In this document: piece by piece, positions 1-4,488 of the stretch | Position numbering within the stretch: the stretch's first letter is position 1 | Layout: every line of letters begins with the position of its first letter | Assembly: GCA_014377495.1 (NCBI GenBank) | Contig: JACMPN010000192.1 | Span: 1 to 5,412 of the forward strand | Direction: 5' to 3' | Source: Candidatus Sericytochromatia bacterium | Lineage (GTDB): Bacteria; Cyanobacteriota; Sericytochromatia; JACMPN01 | DNA length: 5,412 nt | Notes under the pieces: generated by a model | Database searches by the model: none | The model's input: the letters and a program-made list of their open reading frames with translations, nothing else | Told to the model about the DNA's origin: nothing | Made by a program: the position numbers and the translations under genes

Positions 1-1
1 C

Positions 2-973
2 CGGGCCAAGCTCCTGAAGACGCAGGGCGTCCAGTTTGTCGAAGCTGAACTGCTCCCCGAGCTCGAGCCGGTCAAGTTCAGCCCGGTCGCCAGCCGGACG
101 ACCCGTGGCGGCGACCCGCTCCGTGACCAGCAGTGGGCGATCGAGAACATGGGCGTCGACAAGGTCTGGGCCGCTGCCGGTGCCACCCTGAAGCCGATCA
201 CCGTCGCCGTCGTGGACACCGGTGTCGACCTGAACCACCCCGACCTGAAGGCCAATCTGGTCGAAGGTGCCAACTTTGATGTCCCCGGCACCCCGCCGCA
301 GGACGAAGCTGGCCACGGCACGATGACTGCCGGCTGCATCGGCGCTGTCTCCAATAACGGGATCGGCGTCGTCGGTGTCGCCCCCAATGCCAAGATCATG
401 CCTGTCAAGGTCGGCAACTCCGCCTCGTCCGTCTGCGAAGCGATGGTCTGGGCCGCCGATCATGCCGACATGATCTCAATGAGCCTGAGCTTCAAGCCGA
501 ACATGAGCGAGTACCCGGTGGCCGTCGAGTCCACGAAGCGGGCTGCCCAGTATGTGATGAGCAAGAAGATCCCGATGATCTGCTCGATGGGCAACACGAG
601 CAGCAGCTCGAAGAACGTGCCTTCCTACTTTGCCGGCAACGAAGTGCCCGGCCTGATCGCCATCGGCGCCACCGACAAGACCGACAAGGTGACGAGCTTC
701 TCCACCTGGGGTAACTGGACCACCGTCTCAGCCCCCGGCAAGGACATCATGACCACCAATATGGGTGGCAAATGGGGTGCTGTGAGCGGCACGTCGTTTT
801 CGACTCCGTTGACGGCCGGTGTCGTCGCCCTGATGCTCGGCCACGGTGCCGCCAAGGATCCCGCCGCCATCAAGGCCATCCTGACCAAGACCGCCGTCGA
901 CATCGAAGGCCCCGGCTACGACGATCATGCCGGTTTCGGCCGGGTTGACGCGTTCAAAGCCGTCATGCAATAA
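2..973 (+). CDS. Subtilisin-like (S8 family) serine protease, 5' end missing
   Basis: This is the 3' part of a subtilase gene; the reading frame is open from base 2, so the true start, any signal peptide and most of the propeptide lie upstream. The visible part is 323 residues. Residues 1-40 look like the end of an inhibitory propeptide plus linker, and DPLRDQQWAIENMGVDKVW matches the entry to the catalytic domain of thermitase-like subtilases. The catalytic triad is complete: Asp72 in VVDTGVDLNHPDL, His105 in GHGTMTAG, and Ser265 in SGTSFSTPLTAG; Asn198 in SMGN is the expected oxyanion-hole residue. The domain ends with the usual GFGRVDAFKAV helix and nothing follows it. The enzyme is expected to cleave peptide bonds and is probably exported, though export cannot be seen here. 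The internal ATG at 149 is not a credible start because homology continues upstream of it. The stop codon runs directly into a large hairpin. Confidence 0.95.
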   Translation, partial: RAKLLKTQGVQFVEAELLPELEPVKFSPVASRTTRGGDPLRDQQWAIENMGVDKVWAAAGATLKPITVAVVDTGVDLNHPDLKANLVEGANFDVPGTPPQDEAGHGTMTAGCIGAVSNNGIGVVGVAPNAKIMPVKVGNSASSVCEAMVWAADHADMISMSLSFKPNMSEYPVAVESTKRAAQYVMSKKIPMICSMGNTSSSSKNVPSYFAGNEVPGLIAIGATDKTDKVTSFSTWGNWTTVSAPGKDIMTTNMGGKWGAVSGTSFSTPLTAGVVALMLGHGAAKDPAAIKAILTKTAVDIEGPGYDDHAGFGRVDAFKAVMQ

Positions 974-1099
974 AAAGGGCGGTTCTGGGTGGGCAGAGAG
1001 GCCCACATGCTTTGTCGGGCCCGGCTTAGGTCCCTGAGGACCTGTCGCCGGGGCCTTCGTGCATCTGGCCCCCTCTGCCCACTCAGAACCACCCTTTTT
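972..1099. terminator. 128-nt long hairpin after the protease gene (hairpin 1)
   Basis: Bases 972-998 pair with 1073-1099 over 27 positions, with one C/A mismatch and one G-U wobble. Pairing continues inward with interruptions: 999-1010 against 1061-1072, then a GC-rich block near 1017-1025 against 1046-1054. It closes with a perfect 6-bp stem, AGGTCC (1028-1033) and GGACCT (1038-1043), around loop CTGA. The loop lies exactly at the centre and each arm is 62 nt. The basal stem is A5 on the left and T5 on the right, so either strand yields a GC-rich stem ending in a U run, as in a bidirectional intrinsic terminator. The stem starts inside the protease stop codon. It is far longer than a usual terminator, so it may have another role. 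Confidence 0.8.
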
Positions 1100-1127
1100 G
1101 GTTCCGCTGTGCACATGCCAATGAAGG

Positions 1128-1253
1128 AAAGGTGCTTTGAGGGGGCGTAAGGACGAGTCGGATTCGGGTCGGGTTCTGCGATCGCGTCCTCAGGGACGCT
1201 GAGCGGGTTCCGGCCGGAAGGTGACCGGCATAGCGCCCCCTCAAAGCACCTTT
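1128..1253. terminator. 126-nt long hairpin at the end of the DUF5069-like gene (hairpin 2)
   Basis: Bases 1128-1147 pair perfectly with 1234-1253 over 20 bp. The apex is a perfect 6-bp stem, GCGTCC (1184-1189) with GGACGC (1194-1199), around loop TCAG. The stretch between can pair discontinuously on the + strand with several G-U wobbles. A run of seven T follows on the + strand (1251-1257), giving a good terminator in that direction; on the - strand the tail is only TTTCCTT. The stop codon of the - strand gene (1241-1243) and its last four codons lie in or beside the stem. A 12-bp perfect palindrome, TTCCGGCCGGAA, sits in the right arm at 1208-1219. The left arm is 62 nt, the same as in hairpin 1. 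Confidence 0.78.
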
Positions 1254-1693
1254 TTTTGCATGTGGCGGTAGATGGAAAACACGGGCGGAAAGAGGATGCG
1301 GTTGTAAAACCAGCGGCCGGCCTCGGCGCCGGGGGGATGAATGCGGTCTTCGTCGATGTCGATCAGCCAGAGCCAGAAGGTTTCCACTTCCAGGAAGCGC
1401 TCGCTCCACCGCCGGCACTCGTCCGGCGTGCGCCCGCTGATGGCCACGAGCAGTGCCGCCGCCTGGGCATCGTCGGGCTCTTCGGAGACGATCTGCTGGA
1501 CCTGACGATCCCGGATCTTTAGGAAGGCCAGCAGCTTGGCGTCCAGGTAATCGTTGTCCCCGTACATATAGGGAGTCATCAGATCCACCCCCCGACTATG
1601 GCCTTCGGCGGCCCGGCGAGCCTTGTCGAGCAATCGCGGCAACCAGACCAAACGGGCGATTCTGTCTCTGGGATTACGGGGTACCCACGCCAT
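1241..1693 (-). CDS. DUF5069-like protein
   Basis: This encodes a 150-residue soluble protein of unknown function that resembles the DUF5069 family. The recognisable parts are LVWLPRLLDKARR (residues 15-27), the segment MYGDNDYLDAKLLAFLKI (43-60), and an acidic helical region with the Trp-rich FWLWLIDIDED. No signal peptide or membrane segment is visible and no catalytic motif is known to me. The start at 1693 is chosen because a strong Shine-Dalgarno sequence (1701-1710) lies 7 nt upstream. A longer reading to 1996 would cross the divergent promoter region and give a low-quality N-terminal sequence. It is transcribed alone, convergent with the protease gene and divergent from the HTH gene. 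Its last codons are part of hairpin 2, which constrains the C-terminal KKVL. The family assignment comes from remembered pattern and not from a search. Confidence 0.78.
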   Translation of the reverse strand: MAWVPRNPRDRIARLVWLPRLLDKARRAAEGHSRGVDLMTPYMYGDNDYLDAKLLAFLKIRDRQVQQIVSEEPDDAQAAALLVAISGRTPDECRRWSERFLEVETFWLWLIDIDEDRIHPPGAEAGRWFYNRILFPPVFSIYRHMQKKVL

Positions 1694-1700
1694 GATCGAG

Positions 1701-1710
1701 TCTCCTCCCT
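1701..1710 (-). promoter_or_regulatory. Ribosome binding site of the DUF5069-like gene
   Basis: On the - strand this reads AGGGAGGAGA, followed by 7 nt and then ATG (1693-1691). It is a near-ideal Shine-Dalgarno sequence and fixes the start of the 150-residue protein against the longer open frame upstream. Confidence 0.85.
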
Positions 1711-1818
1711 GGCGCCCGTCCCTGCATGGGTCGGACCAGGCAAAGAATATCCGACTAGCGGTTACTAGGCCAGCAGTTTCCCTTGGCTGCCACCGGCCGC
1801 AAAGTTCCGCCTGCGGAT

Positions 1819-1844
1819 AACATATGAACACTTGCTTATATGTT
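1819..1844. promoter_or_regulatory. Candidate operator: inverted repeat AACATAT-N12-ATATGTT
   Basis: Two perfect 7-bp inverted arms (1819-1825 and 1838-1844) are separated by 12 bp, putting the half-site centres 19 bp apart, about two helical turns. The site covers the proposed -35 hexamer of the HTH gene. It lies in an AT-rich island (about 1815-1876) of an otherwise GC-rich window. A dimeric regulator could bind here; the HTH protein encoded next door is the obvious candidate, but that is inference. Confidence 0.45.
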
Positions 1845-1860
1845 TGTGCGTATGTATGTT
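1832..1860 (+). promoter_or_regulatory. Candidate sigma-70-type promoter for the HTH gene
   Basis: A TTGCTT -35 (1832-1837) is followed by a 17-bp spacer and a TATGTT -10 (1855-1860), about 28 bp before the start codon. The heptamer TATGTTT occurs twice (1839-1845 and 1855-1861), the second copy covering the -10. The spacing is ideal, but the AT-rich island makes chance matches more likely. On the opposite strand TATAAG could be a -10 for the DUF5069-like gene, without a clear -35. Confidence 0.45.
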
Positions 1861-1877
1861 TATGTGTGATCGTCTTT

Positions 1878-1884
1878 AGGAGGG
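1878..1884 (+). promoter_or_regulatory. Ribosome binding site of the HTH gene
   Basis: AGGAGGG lies 4 nt before the ATG at 1889. It is a full Shine-Dalgarno match and is the main reason to accept that the small frame downstream is translated from this codon. Confidence 0.85.
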
Positions 1885-1888
1885 ATAG

Positions 1889-2266
1889 ATGCCCGCACCG
1901 TCGTACCTGGCCTTGCCACACGTCCTGCAACTCTTTCGTTATGACCAGCAGCTGACCCGGCAGCAGACTGCCCGCATCGCCGGTATGTGTCCGCACTGTT
2001 ACGAAGCCATCGAAGCCGGTCGGGCCCAGATGTCCAAGCCCGGTCTGGAGGCGCTGTATGTCCGCCTGCCGGTTATCGGTGTCCTGATGGCGGATATGGC
2101 CCTCACGCTTTCAACCGAATTGGAAATCGTCGCACGCCGCCTGCGGACCGTCATCCGTGCCCTCGAAAACCTGGATACCCAAGCGCAAGCCGTGGAGATC
2201 GCCCGCGTCGCTCTGGACCTGCAATGGCGGGAACAAGGGAACATCACGCCGGCCGAATCCCGCTAA
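1889..2266 (+). CDS. Small XRE-like helix-turn-helix protein with an internal CPHC motif
   Basis: This encodes 125 residues. Residues 12-60 have the pattern of a lambda-repressor/XRE-type HTH: LTRQQTARIAG (22-32) resembles helices 2 and the turn, and YEAIEAGRAQMSKPGLEAL (38-56) resembles the common 'I..IE.G...PS...L' stretch. Residues 72-118 form a long charged helix (ELEIVARRLRTVIRAL and following) that could mediate dimerisation. Where XRE proteins carry the turn before the recognition helix, this one has CPHC (Cys34, Cys37), a redox or metal-type motif. It is likely a DNA-binding regulator, perhaps of its own promoter and the divergent DUF5069-like gene. No family name is recognised. The start is supported by a strong ribosome binding site. 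The stop codon is the first part of the hairpin at 2265-2323. The HTH call is moderately sure; the role is inferred. Confidence 0.78.
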   Translation: MPAPSYLALPHVLQLFRYDQQLTRQQTARIAGMCPHCYEAIEAGRAQMSKPGLEALYVRLPVIGVLMADMALTLSTELEIVARRLRTVIRALENLDTQAQAVEIARVALDLQWREQGNITPAESR

Positions 2267-2323
2267 CGCGGTTAGAGGCCCGGCAGGCACCGCCCAAGTG
2301 CCGGTCGGGCCTCTAACCGCGTT
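2265..2323. terminator. 59-nt bidirectional hairpin between convergent genes
   Basis: Bases 2265-2282 pair perfectly with 2306-2323 over 18 bp. After a G-U pair, a C-G pair and an A/G mismatch, a 5-bp inner stem GGCAC/GTGCC closes around loop CGCCCAA (2291-2297). Neither strand has a U run after the stem, so it is a factor-independent terminator only in a loose sense; blocking convergent transcription or protecting 3' ends is also possible. The TAA of the HTH gene (2264-2266) and the TAG of the LysR gene (2313-2315 on the - strand) both fall in the structure. Confidence 0.75.
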
Positions 2324-3224
2324 CATTCCGGGCGACGTTCGCCAATGCCAGCCATGCGGCATCGACCACCCGACTGGCCCGCCGGTGTCGGTGGCGGACC
2401 AGATCGATCGTCTGACCGACCAAAACGGTCGAGACCGGGACCATCGTCAAAAGACCGGCATGCAAGTCTTCGTGAATCGCATGTGCCGGCAGAATTGTCA
2501 GCCCCAGCCCCTCCCGTACAAAGCCCTTGATCGCCTCGATCGGGTTGAGGACCCAACTGACGAGCGGGCGCCACGCCAAAGGCGCAAAGATCTGCGACTC
2601 CAGGTGCTGACGCCACGGGTCTTCTCGGTCCGGCAGGACGAACGGGAGCAAAAGGTCGGTCAACGGCGTCCTAGCCGGTACCTGTGCTGCCAATGCGGGT
2701 GTCCCCACCACATATAAGGGATCGCCCCGCAGCACCTGCGCTTCGAGCACGTCCGGATAGTCCCCGCCAATGACGATGGCCAGATCCAGGCGACCTGTCT
2801 GGAGTTCCTGCAGGACCCGTGCCGCCGAACCCACTTGGAGTGCCGGCCGGATGCCGGGAAATCGATCTGCCAGCTGTCGGAGCCAGGATGGCAATCGATA
2901 GGATCCCAGGGTTTCGGTCGTGCCGATGCGCAACTCCCCACGCGGCTCACCATCCTGTTGGGCTGCCAGCGTTTCACTGAACGCCGCCAACTCCCCCAAC
3001 AAGACCCGCGCCACTGTCGCCAACGACTCACCAGCCTCGGTCAGGACCAACTGCCGGGGCAGGCGGTCGAACAACGTCGCGCCGACGCTCCGCTCCCGGG
3101 CCTGAATCTGTTTGCTGACGGCGCTTTGGGTGATCGCCAGCCGCTTGGCAGCCTCACTGAACGTACCGGCTTCAACAGCCGCCACGAACGCAGGTAGGTA
3201 AGGCAATCCTTCGGTGATGGGCAT
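2313..3224 (-). CDS. LysR-family transcriptional regulator
   Basis: This encodes 303 residues, the usual length for the family. The N-terminal winged HTH covers residues 7-65: LPAFVAAVEAGTFSEAAKRLAITQSAVSKQI is followed by an RERSVGATLFDR stretch matching the canonical 'LE..LG..LF.R'. A linker helix follows, then the effector-binding domain starting at GELRIGTTET (about 95) with the typical LQELQTGRLDLAIV segment and a later EGLGLTILP motif. It probably binds DNA as a tetramer and answers a small ligand that cannot be named. The start fits the family, which usually begins a few residues before the first HTH helix, but there is no clear Shine-Dalgarno sequence. It is divergent from the small gene at 3364, with a good LysR box between them, the classic arrangement for autorepression and activation of the neighbour. 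Its stop codon lies within the hairpin at 2265-2323. Confidence 0.95.
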   Translation of the reverse strand: MPITEGLPYLPAFVAAVEAGTFSEAAKRLAITQSAVSKQIQARERSVGATLFDRLPRQLVLTEAGESLATVARVLLGELAAFSETLAAQQDGEPRGELRIGTTETLGSYRLPSWLRQLADRFPGIRPALQVGSAARVLQELQTGRLDLAIVIGGDYPDVLEAQVLRGDPLYVVGTPALAAQVPARTPLTDLLLPFVLPDREDPWRQHLESQIFAPLAWRPLVSWVLNPIEAIKGFVREGLGLTILPAHAIHEDLHAGLLTMVPVSTVLVGQTIDLVRHRHRRASRVVDAAWLALANVARNERG

Positions 3225-3245
3225 CGCTGTGTTTCTGCAATCGGT

Positions 3246-3260
3246 ATTCCGGAATGGAAT
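3246..3260. promoter_or_regulatory. LysR-type operator ATTCC-N5-GGAAT
   Basis: The 15-bp perfect inverted repeat contains the T-N11-A signature of LysR-type boxes (T3247 to A3259). The middle five bases also read GGAAT, so ATTCCGGAAT is a second, tighter palindrome in the same place. GGTATT hexamers flank it at 3243-3248 and 3261-3266. It lies between the LysR gene and the small + gene, centred about 42 bp before the likely + strand transcription start, where activators of this family usually contact polymerase. Confidence 0.65.
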
Positions 3261-3263
3261 GGT

Positions 3264-3269
3264 ATTTTA
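3264..3269 (-). promoter_or_regulatory. Possible -10 of the LysR gene
   Basis: On the - strand this reads TAAAAT, about 40 bp before the LysR start codon. No good -35 is found at 16-18 bp. If real, transcription would start within the LysR-type operator, which would allow autorepression. Confidence 0.3.
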
Positions 3270-3282
3270 ACCAATGCAGTCG

Positions 3283-3288
3283 TATAAT
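3283..3288 (+). promoter_or_regulatory. Perfect TATAAT -10 for the small gene at 3364
   Basis: A consensus TATAAT stands 75 bp before the ATG at 3364. The -35 position (3260-3265, TGGTAT) is poor and touches the LysR-type operator, as expected for an activator-dependent promoter. The 9-bp palindrome CTGTGACAG (3291-3299) lies at the expected transcription start and could be another protein site. Confidence 0.55.
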
Positions 3289-3349
3289 TCCTGTGACAGA
3301 GTAACAACCAGTCCGTTTCGGCATACCAAGGCCAGCCGGGCGGAACCAC

Positions 3350-3356
3350 AGGAGAG
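3350..3356 (+). promoter_or_regulatory. Ribosome binding site deciding the start at 3364
   Basis: AGGAGAG lies 7 nt before ATG 3364. An earlier in-frame ATG at 3274 would fall before the TATAAT box and lacks such a site, so 3364 is preferred. Confidence 0.75.
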
Positions 3357-3363
3357 ACCCACG

Positions 3364-3654
3364 ATGTTGCAGACAGTGACGGCCCCCGCTCTCGTGCGTT
3401 TGACCCGACATCAGATGGTGCCTGGCGTCCCTGCCTGGCCGCAGCGCGATACGACGACGGCCCGCCGAGGGATGGCAAAGGCCGTCCTGGAGCAGGCATT
3501 GGTCGATGTGCTGGGATATGACGACGTCAGTCGGGACGTCTCCGGGGGGTCTGCTGCTGAGTCCGTGGCCACAGCCCTGTTACAGGCTCTGGGCGCTGCG
3601 CGTTGGTCGTTGCGCAACGGGACGGGCGGCGGGGAAGTGCTCGGCCGGTTTTAG
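3364..3654 (+). CDS. Small protein of unknown function, divergent from the LysR gene
   Basis: This encodes 96 residues and matches no family I recognise. The N-terminal third (1-35) is basic and proline-containing, with no signal peptide or membrane segment. Residues 33-50 (ARRGMAKAVLEQALVDVL) and 63-81 (SAAESVATALLQALGAARW) read as two amphipathic helices joined by a short acidic turn with GYDDVSRD. The tail is Gly-rich. Support for it being a gene comes from context: a perfect -10, a LysR-type operator, a good ribosome binding site at proper spacing, and a hairpin after the stop. It is the best candidate target of the neighbouring LysR regulator. It could be a small regulatory or structural protein, or the remnant of a larger gene; nothing in the sequence decides this. 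Confidence 0.6.
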   Translation: MLQTVTAPALVRLTRHQMVPGVPAWPQRDTTTARRGMAKAVLEQALVDVLGYDDVSRDVSGGSAAESVATALLQALGAARWSLRNGTGGGEVLGRF

Positions 3655-3669
3655 CCGACCGCGATCGGC

Positions 3670-3701
3670 CCGCCGTCATGCGCCTGATCAGGCTGCGGCG
3701 G
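3670..3701. terminator. Hairpin after the small gene at 3364
   Basis: An outer stem CCGCCG (3670-3675) with CGGCGG (3696-3701) encloses the perfect 12-bp palindrome GCCTGATCAGGC (3682-3693). It starts 15 nt after the stop codon of the small + gene. There is no U run, so a terminator role is only possible. Confidence 0.35.
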
Positions 3702-3767
3702 TGAATCGACGGCCCCCGACATGACGAGAGGTCCGGGACTCCTGCAGGCGTCTGCCGACGGATCGCA

Positions 3768-3790
3768 AAACCATGCCTACGGCATGGTTT
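3768..3790. terminator. Compact hairpin, possible bidirectional terminator
   Basis: AAACCATGCC (3768-3777) and GGCATGGTTT (3781-3790) form a perfect 10-bp stem with loop TAC. Each strand ends the stem in three T; on the - strand a fourth follows, making TTTT. It lies between the small + gene and spoVS, which converge here. Confidence 0.55.
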
Positions 3791-3813
3791 CTGGCCGACA
3801 TACGCGTGCAAAA

Positions 3814-3855
3814 GCGAATGAGCCGTCACCCCCAGTGGGGTGACGGCTCATTCGC
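3814..3855 (-). terminator. Intrinsic terminator of spoVS
   Basis: A perfect 19-bp stem (3814-3832 with 3837-3855) closes around a 4-nt loop, CAGT on + and ACTG on -. On the - strand it is followed at once by TTTT (3813-3810). It begins 49 nt after the spoVS stop codon. Stem length, GC content and tail make this the clearest single-direction terminator of the window. Confidence 0.8.
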
Positions 3856-3904
3856 GTCCGAGGTCAGCGAGCGGACGGCGTTGGCCGACACGCTTTCCTC
3901 AAAT

Positions 3905-4225
3905 CTAGCGGCGGGGTTCGACGAGAAACTTGATCGCCGTCCGCTCTTCGCTGTTGATCTTGATGTCGATAAAGGCGGGGACACACACCAGGTCGATACC
4001 CGCTGGTGCCATGTAACCCCGGGCGATGGCGATCGCCTTGACGGTCTGATTGATCGCACCGGCGCCGATAGCCTGCAGCTCACAGAAACCCCGATCCCGA
4101 ATCGTTCCGGCGATGGCTCCGGCGACACTGGCTGGGTTGGAGGCCGAGGCTACCTGGAGCAGCGCCGGAGAAGTGGGTCTGGTATGAACATGGGCGATTG
4201 TCGGGGTGGGCTGCTCGGAATTCAT
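3905..4225 (-). CDS. spoVS: Stage V sporulation protein S (SpoVS) family protein with N-terminal extension
   Basis: This encodes 106 residues. From residue 22 to the end it follows the Bacillus subtilis SpoVS sequence closely: LLQVASASNPASVAGAIAG, then RDRG (43-46), LQAIGAGAINQTVKAIAIAR (50-69), GIDLVCVPAFIDI (76-88) and EERTAIKFLVEPR (93-105). SpoVS proteins are about 86 residues, and the family has been proposed to be related to Alba-type nucleic-acid-binding proteins; loss in Bacillus changes sporulation and septation, yet homologues occur in many bacteria that do not sporulate. The first 21 residues (rich in Thr, Pro and His) are extra. The ATG at 4225 is chosen; an in-frame GTG at 4252 would add nine residues, and a GTG at 4234 is also possible. 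AAAGGA lies about 12 nt before the ATG, slightly long. It is transcribed alone and ends in a strong terminator. No other sporulation gene is visible. Confidence 0.93.
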   Translation of the reverse strand: MNSEQPTPTIAHVHTRPTSPALLQVASASNPASVAGAIAGTIRDRGFCELQAIGAGAINQTVKAIAIARGYMAPAGIDLVCVPAFIDIKINSEERTAIKFLVEPRR

Positions 4226-4271
4226 GATCGTCACGAGTCCTTTCTTTGTCACGTCGTAAAGCGTTTAGCGT

Positions 4272-4288
4272 AGAAGGCGGCGCCTCCT
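4272..4288 (-). other. Small hairpin in the spoVS leader containing AGGAGG
   Basis: On the - strand AGGAGG (4288-4283) can pair with CCTTCT (4277-4272), one G-U included, around loop CGCCG. It looks like a Shine-Dalgarno sequence, but no start codon follows at a usable distance. It lies about 47 nt before the spoVS ATG, in the likely leader. Its role is unknown and chance is possible. Confidence 0.3.
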
Positions 4289-4300
4289 GCCAGCCAAATT

Positions 4301-4306
4301 AGTATA
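4301..4306 (-). promoter_or_regulatory. Possible -10 of spoVS
   Basis: On the - strand this reads TATACT, preceded by T, in an AT-rich patch about 75 bp before the spoVS ATG. No convincing -35 is present, so it may be activator-dependent or use another sigma factor. Confidence 0.4.
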
Positions 4307-4351
4307 AGGCCGTTTCATGAAGTAATGCGAAGGATTATGTGGCTCTGTATG

Positions 4352-4385
4352 CGTAACGTAACTATTCGGCGGTCGCTCTCGTAAC
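4352..4385. repeat. Three direct copies of CGTAAC between spoVS and the SIMPL gene
   Basis: CGTAAC occurs at 4352-4357, 4357-4362 and 4380-4385, the first two sharing one base. The last two extend to CGTAACT. They lie in the divergent intergenic region (4226-4488), which has no other gene. They could be binding sites for a regulator of either neighbour, but six-base repeats this close may arise by chance. No clear promoter for the SIMPL gene was found in this stretch. Confidence 0.35.
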
Positions 4386-4475
4386 TCTGATCCGCACCGT
4401 TTATGGCGGCTGCGGCCATGGTGGGCCGGAGGTCGTTCGCCGGACAACACAGAGGCGTACACAGGATACCGGGGC

Positions 4476-4482
4476 AGGGAGA
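4476..4482 (+). promoter_or_regulatory. Ribosome binding site of the SIMPL lipoprotein gene
   Basis: AGGGAGA stands 6 nt before ATG 4489. It agrees with the start that gives a complete lipoprotein signal peptide. Confidence 0.7.
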
Positions 4483-4488
4483 AGCAAC

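Noticed and set aside
728..1114. Open frames on the - strand opposite the protease end and hairpin 1
   Set aside because: They start in the non-coding hairpin region, have no ribosome binding site, and lie opposite well-supported S8 protease sequence.
972..1253. Insertion sequence, MITE or CRISPR repeat at the paired hairpins
   Set aside because: No target-site duplication, no transposase and no shared terminal repeats are seen between the two hairpins, and there are no regularly spaced repeats with spacers.
1241..1996. Longer 251-residue reading of the - strand DUF5069-like gene
   Set aside because: The extra N-terminal part crosses the AT-rich divergent promoter and the start of the HTH gene, reads as low-quality protein, and lacks a ribosome binding site, while the ATG at 1693 has an excellent one.
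1991..2002. CPHC as evidence for a thioredoxin or DsbA-type enzyme
   Set aside because: The protein is too short and lacks the surrounding thioredoxin-fold pattern; the context is an HTH-like segment.
2157..2717. 186-residue open frame on the + strand
   Set aside because: It overlaps the HTH gene end, the hairpin and the LysR gene, and its sequence is rich in Arg, Pro and Gln without any recognisable pattern.
3773..4273. 166-residue open frame on the + strand opposite spoVS
   Set aside because: It starts inside a terminator hairpin, has no ribosome binding site, and covers the strongly supported spoVS gene on the other strand.
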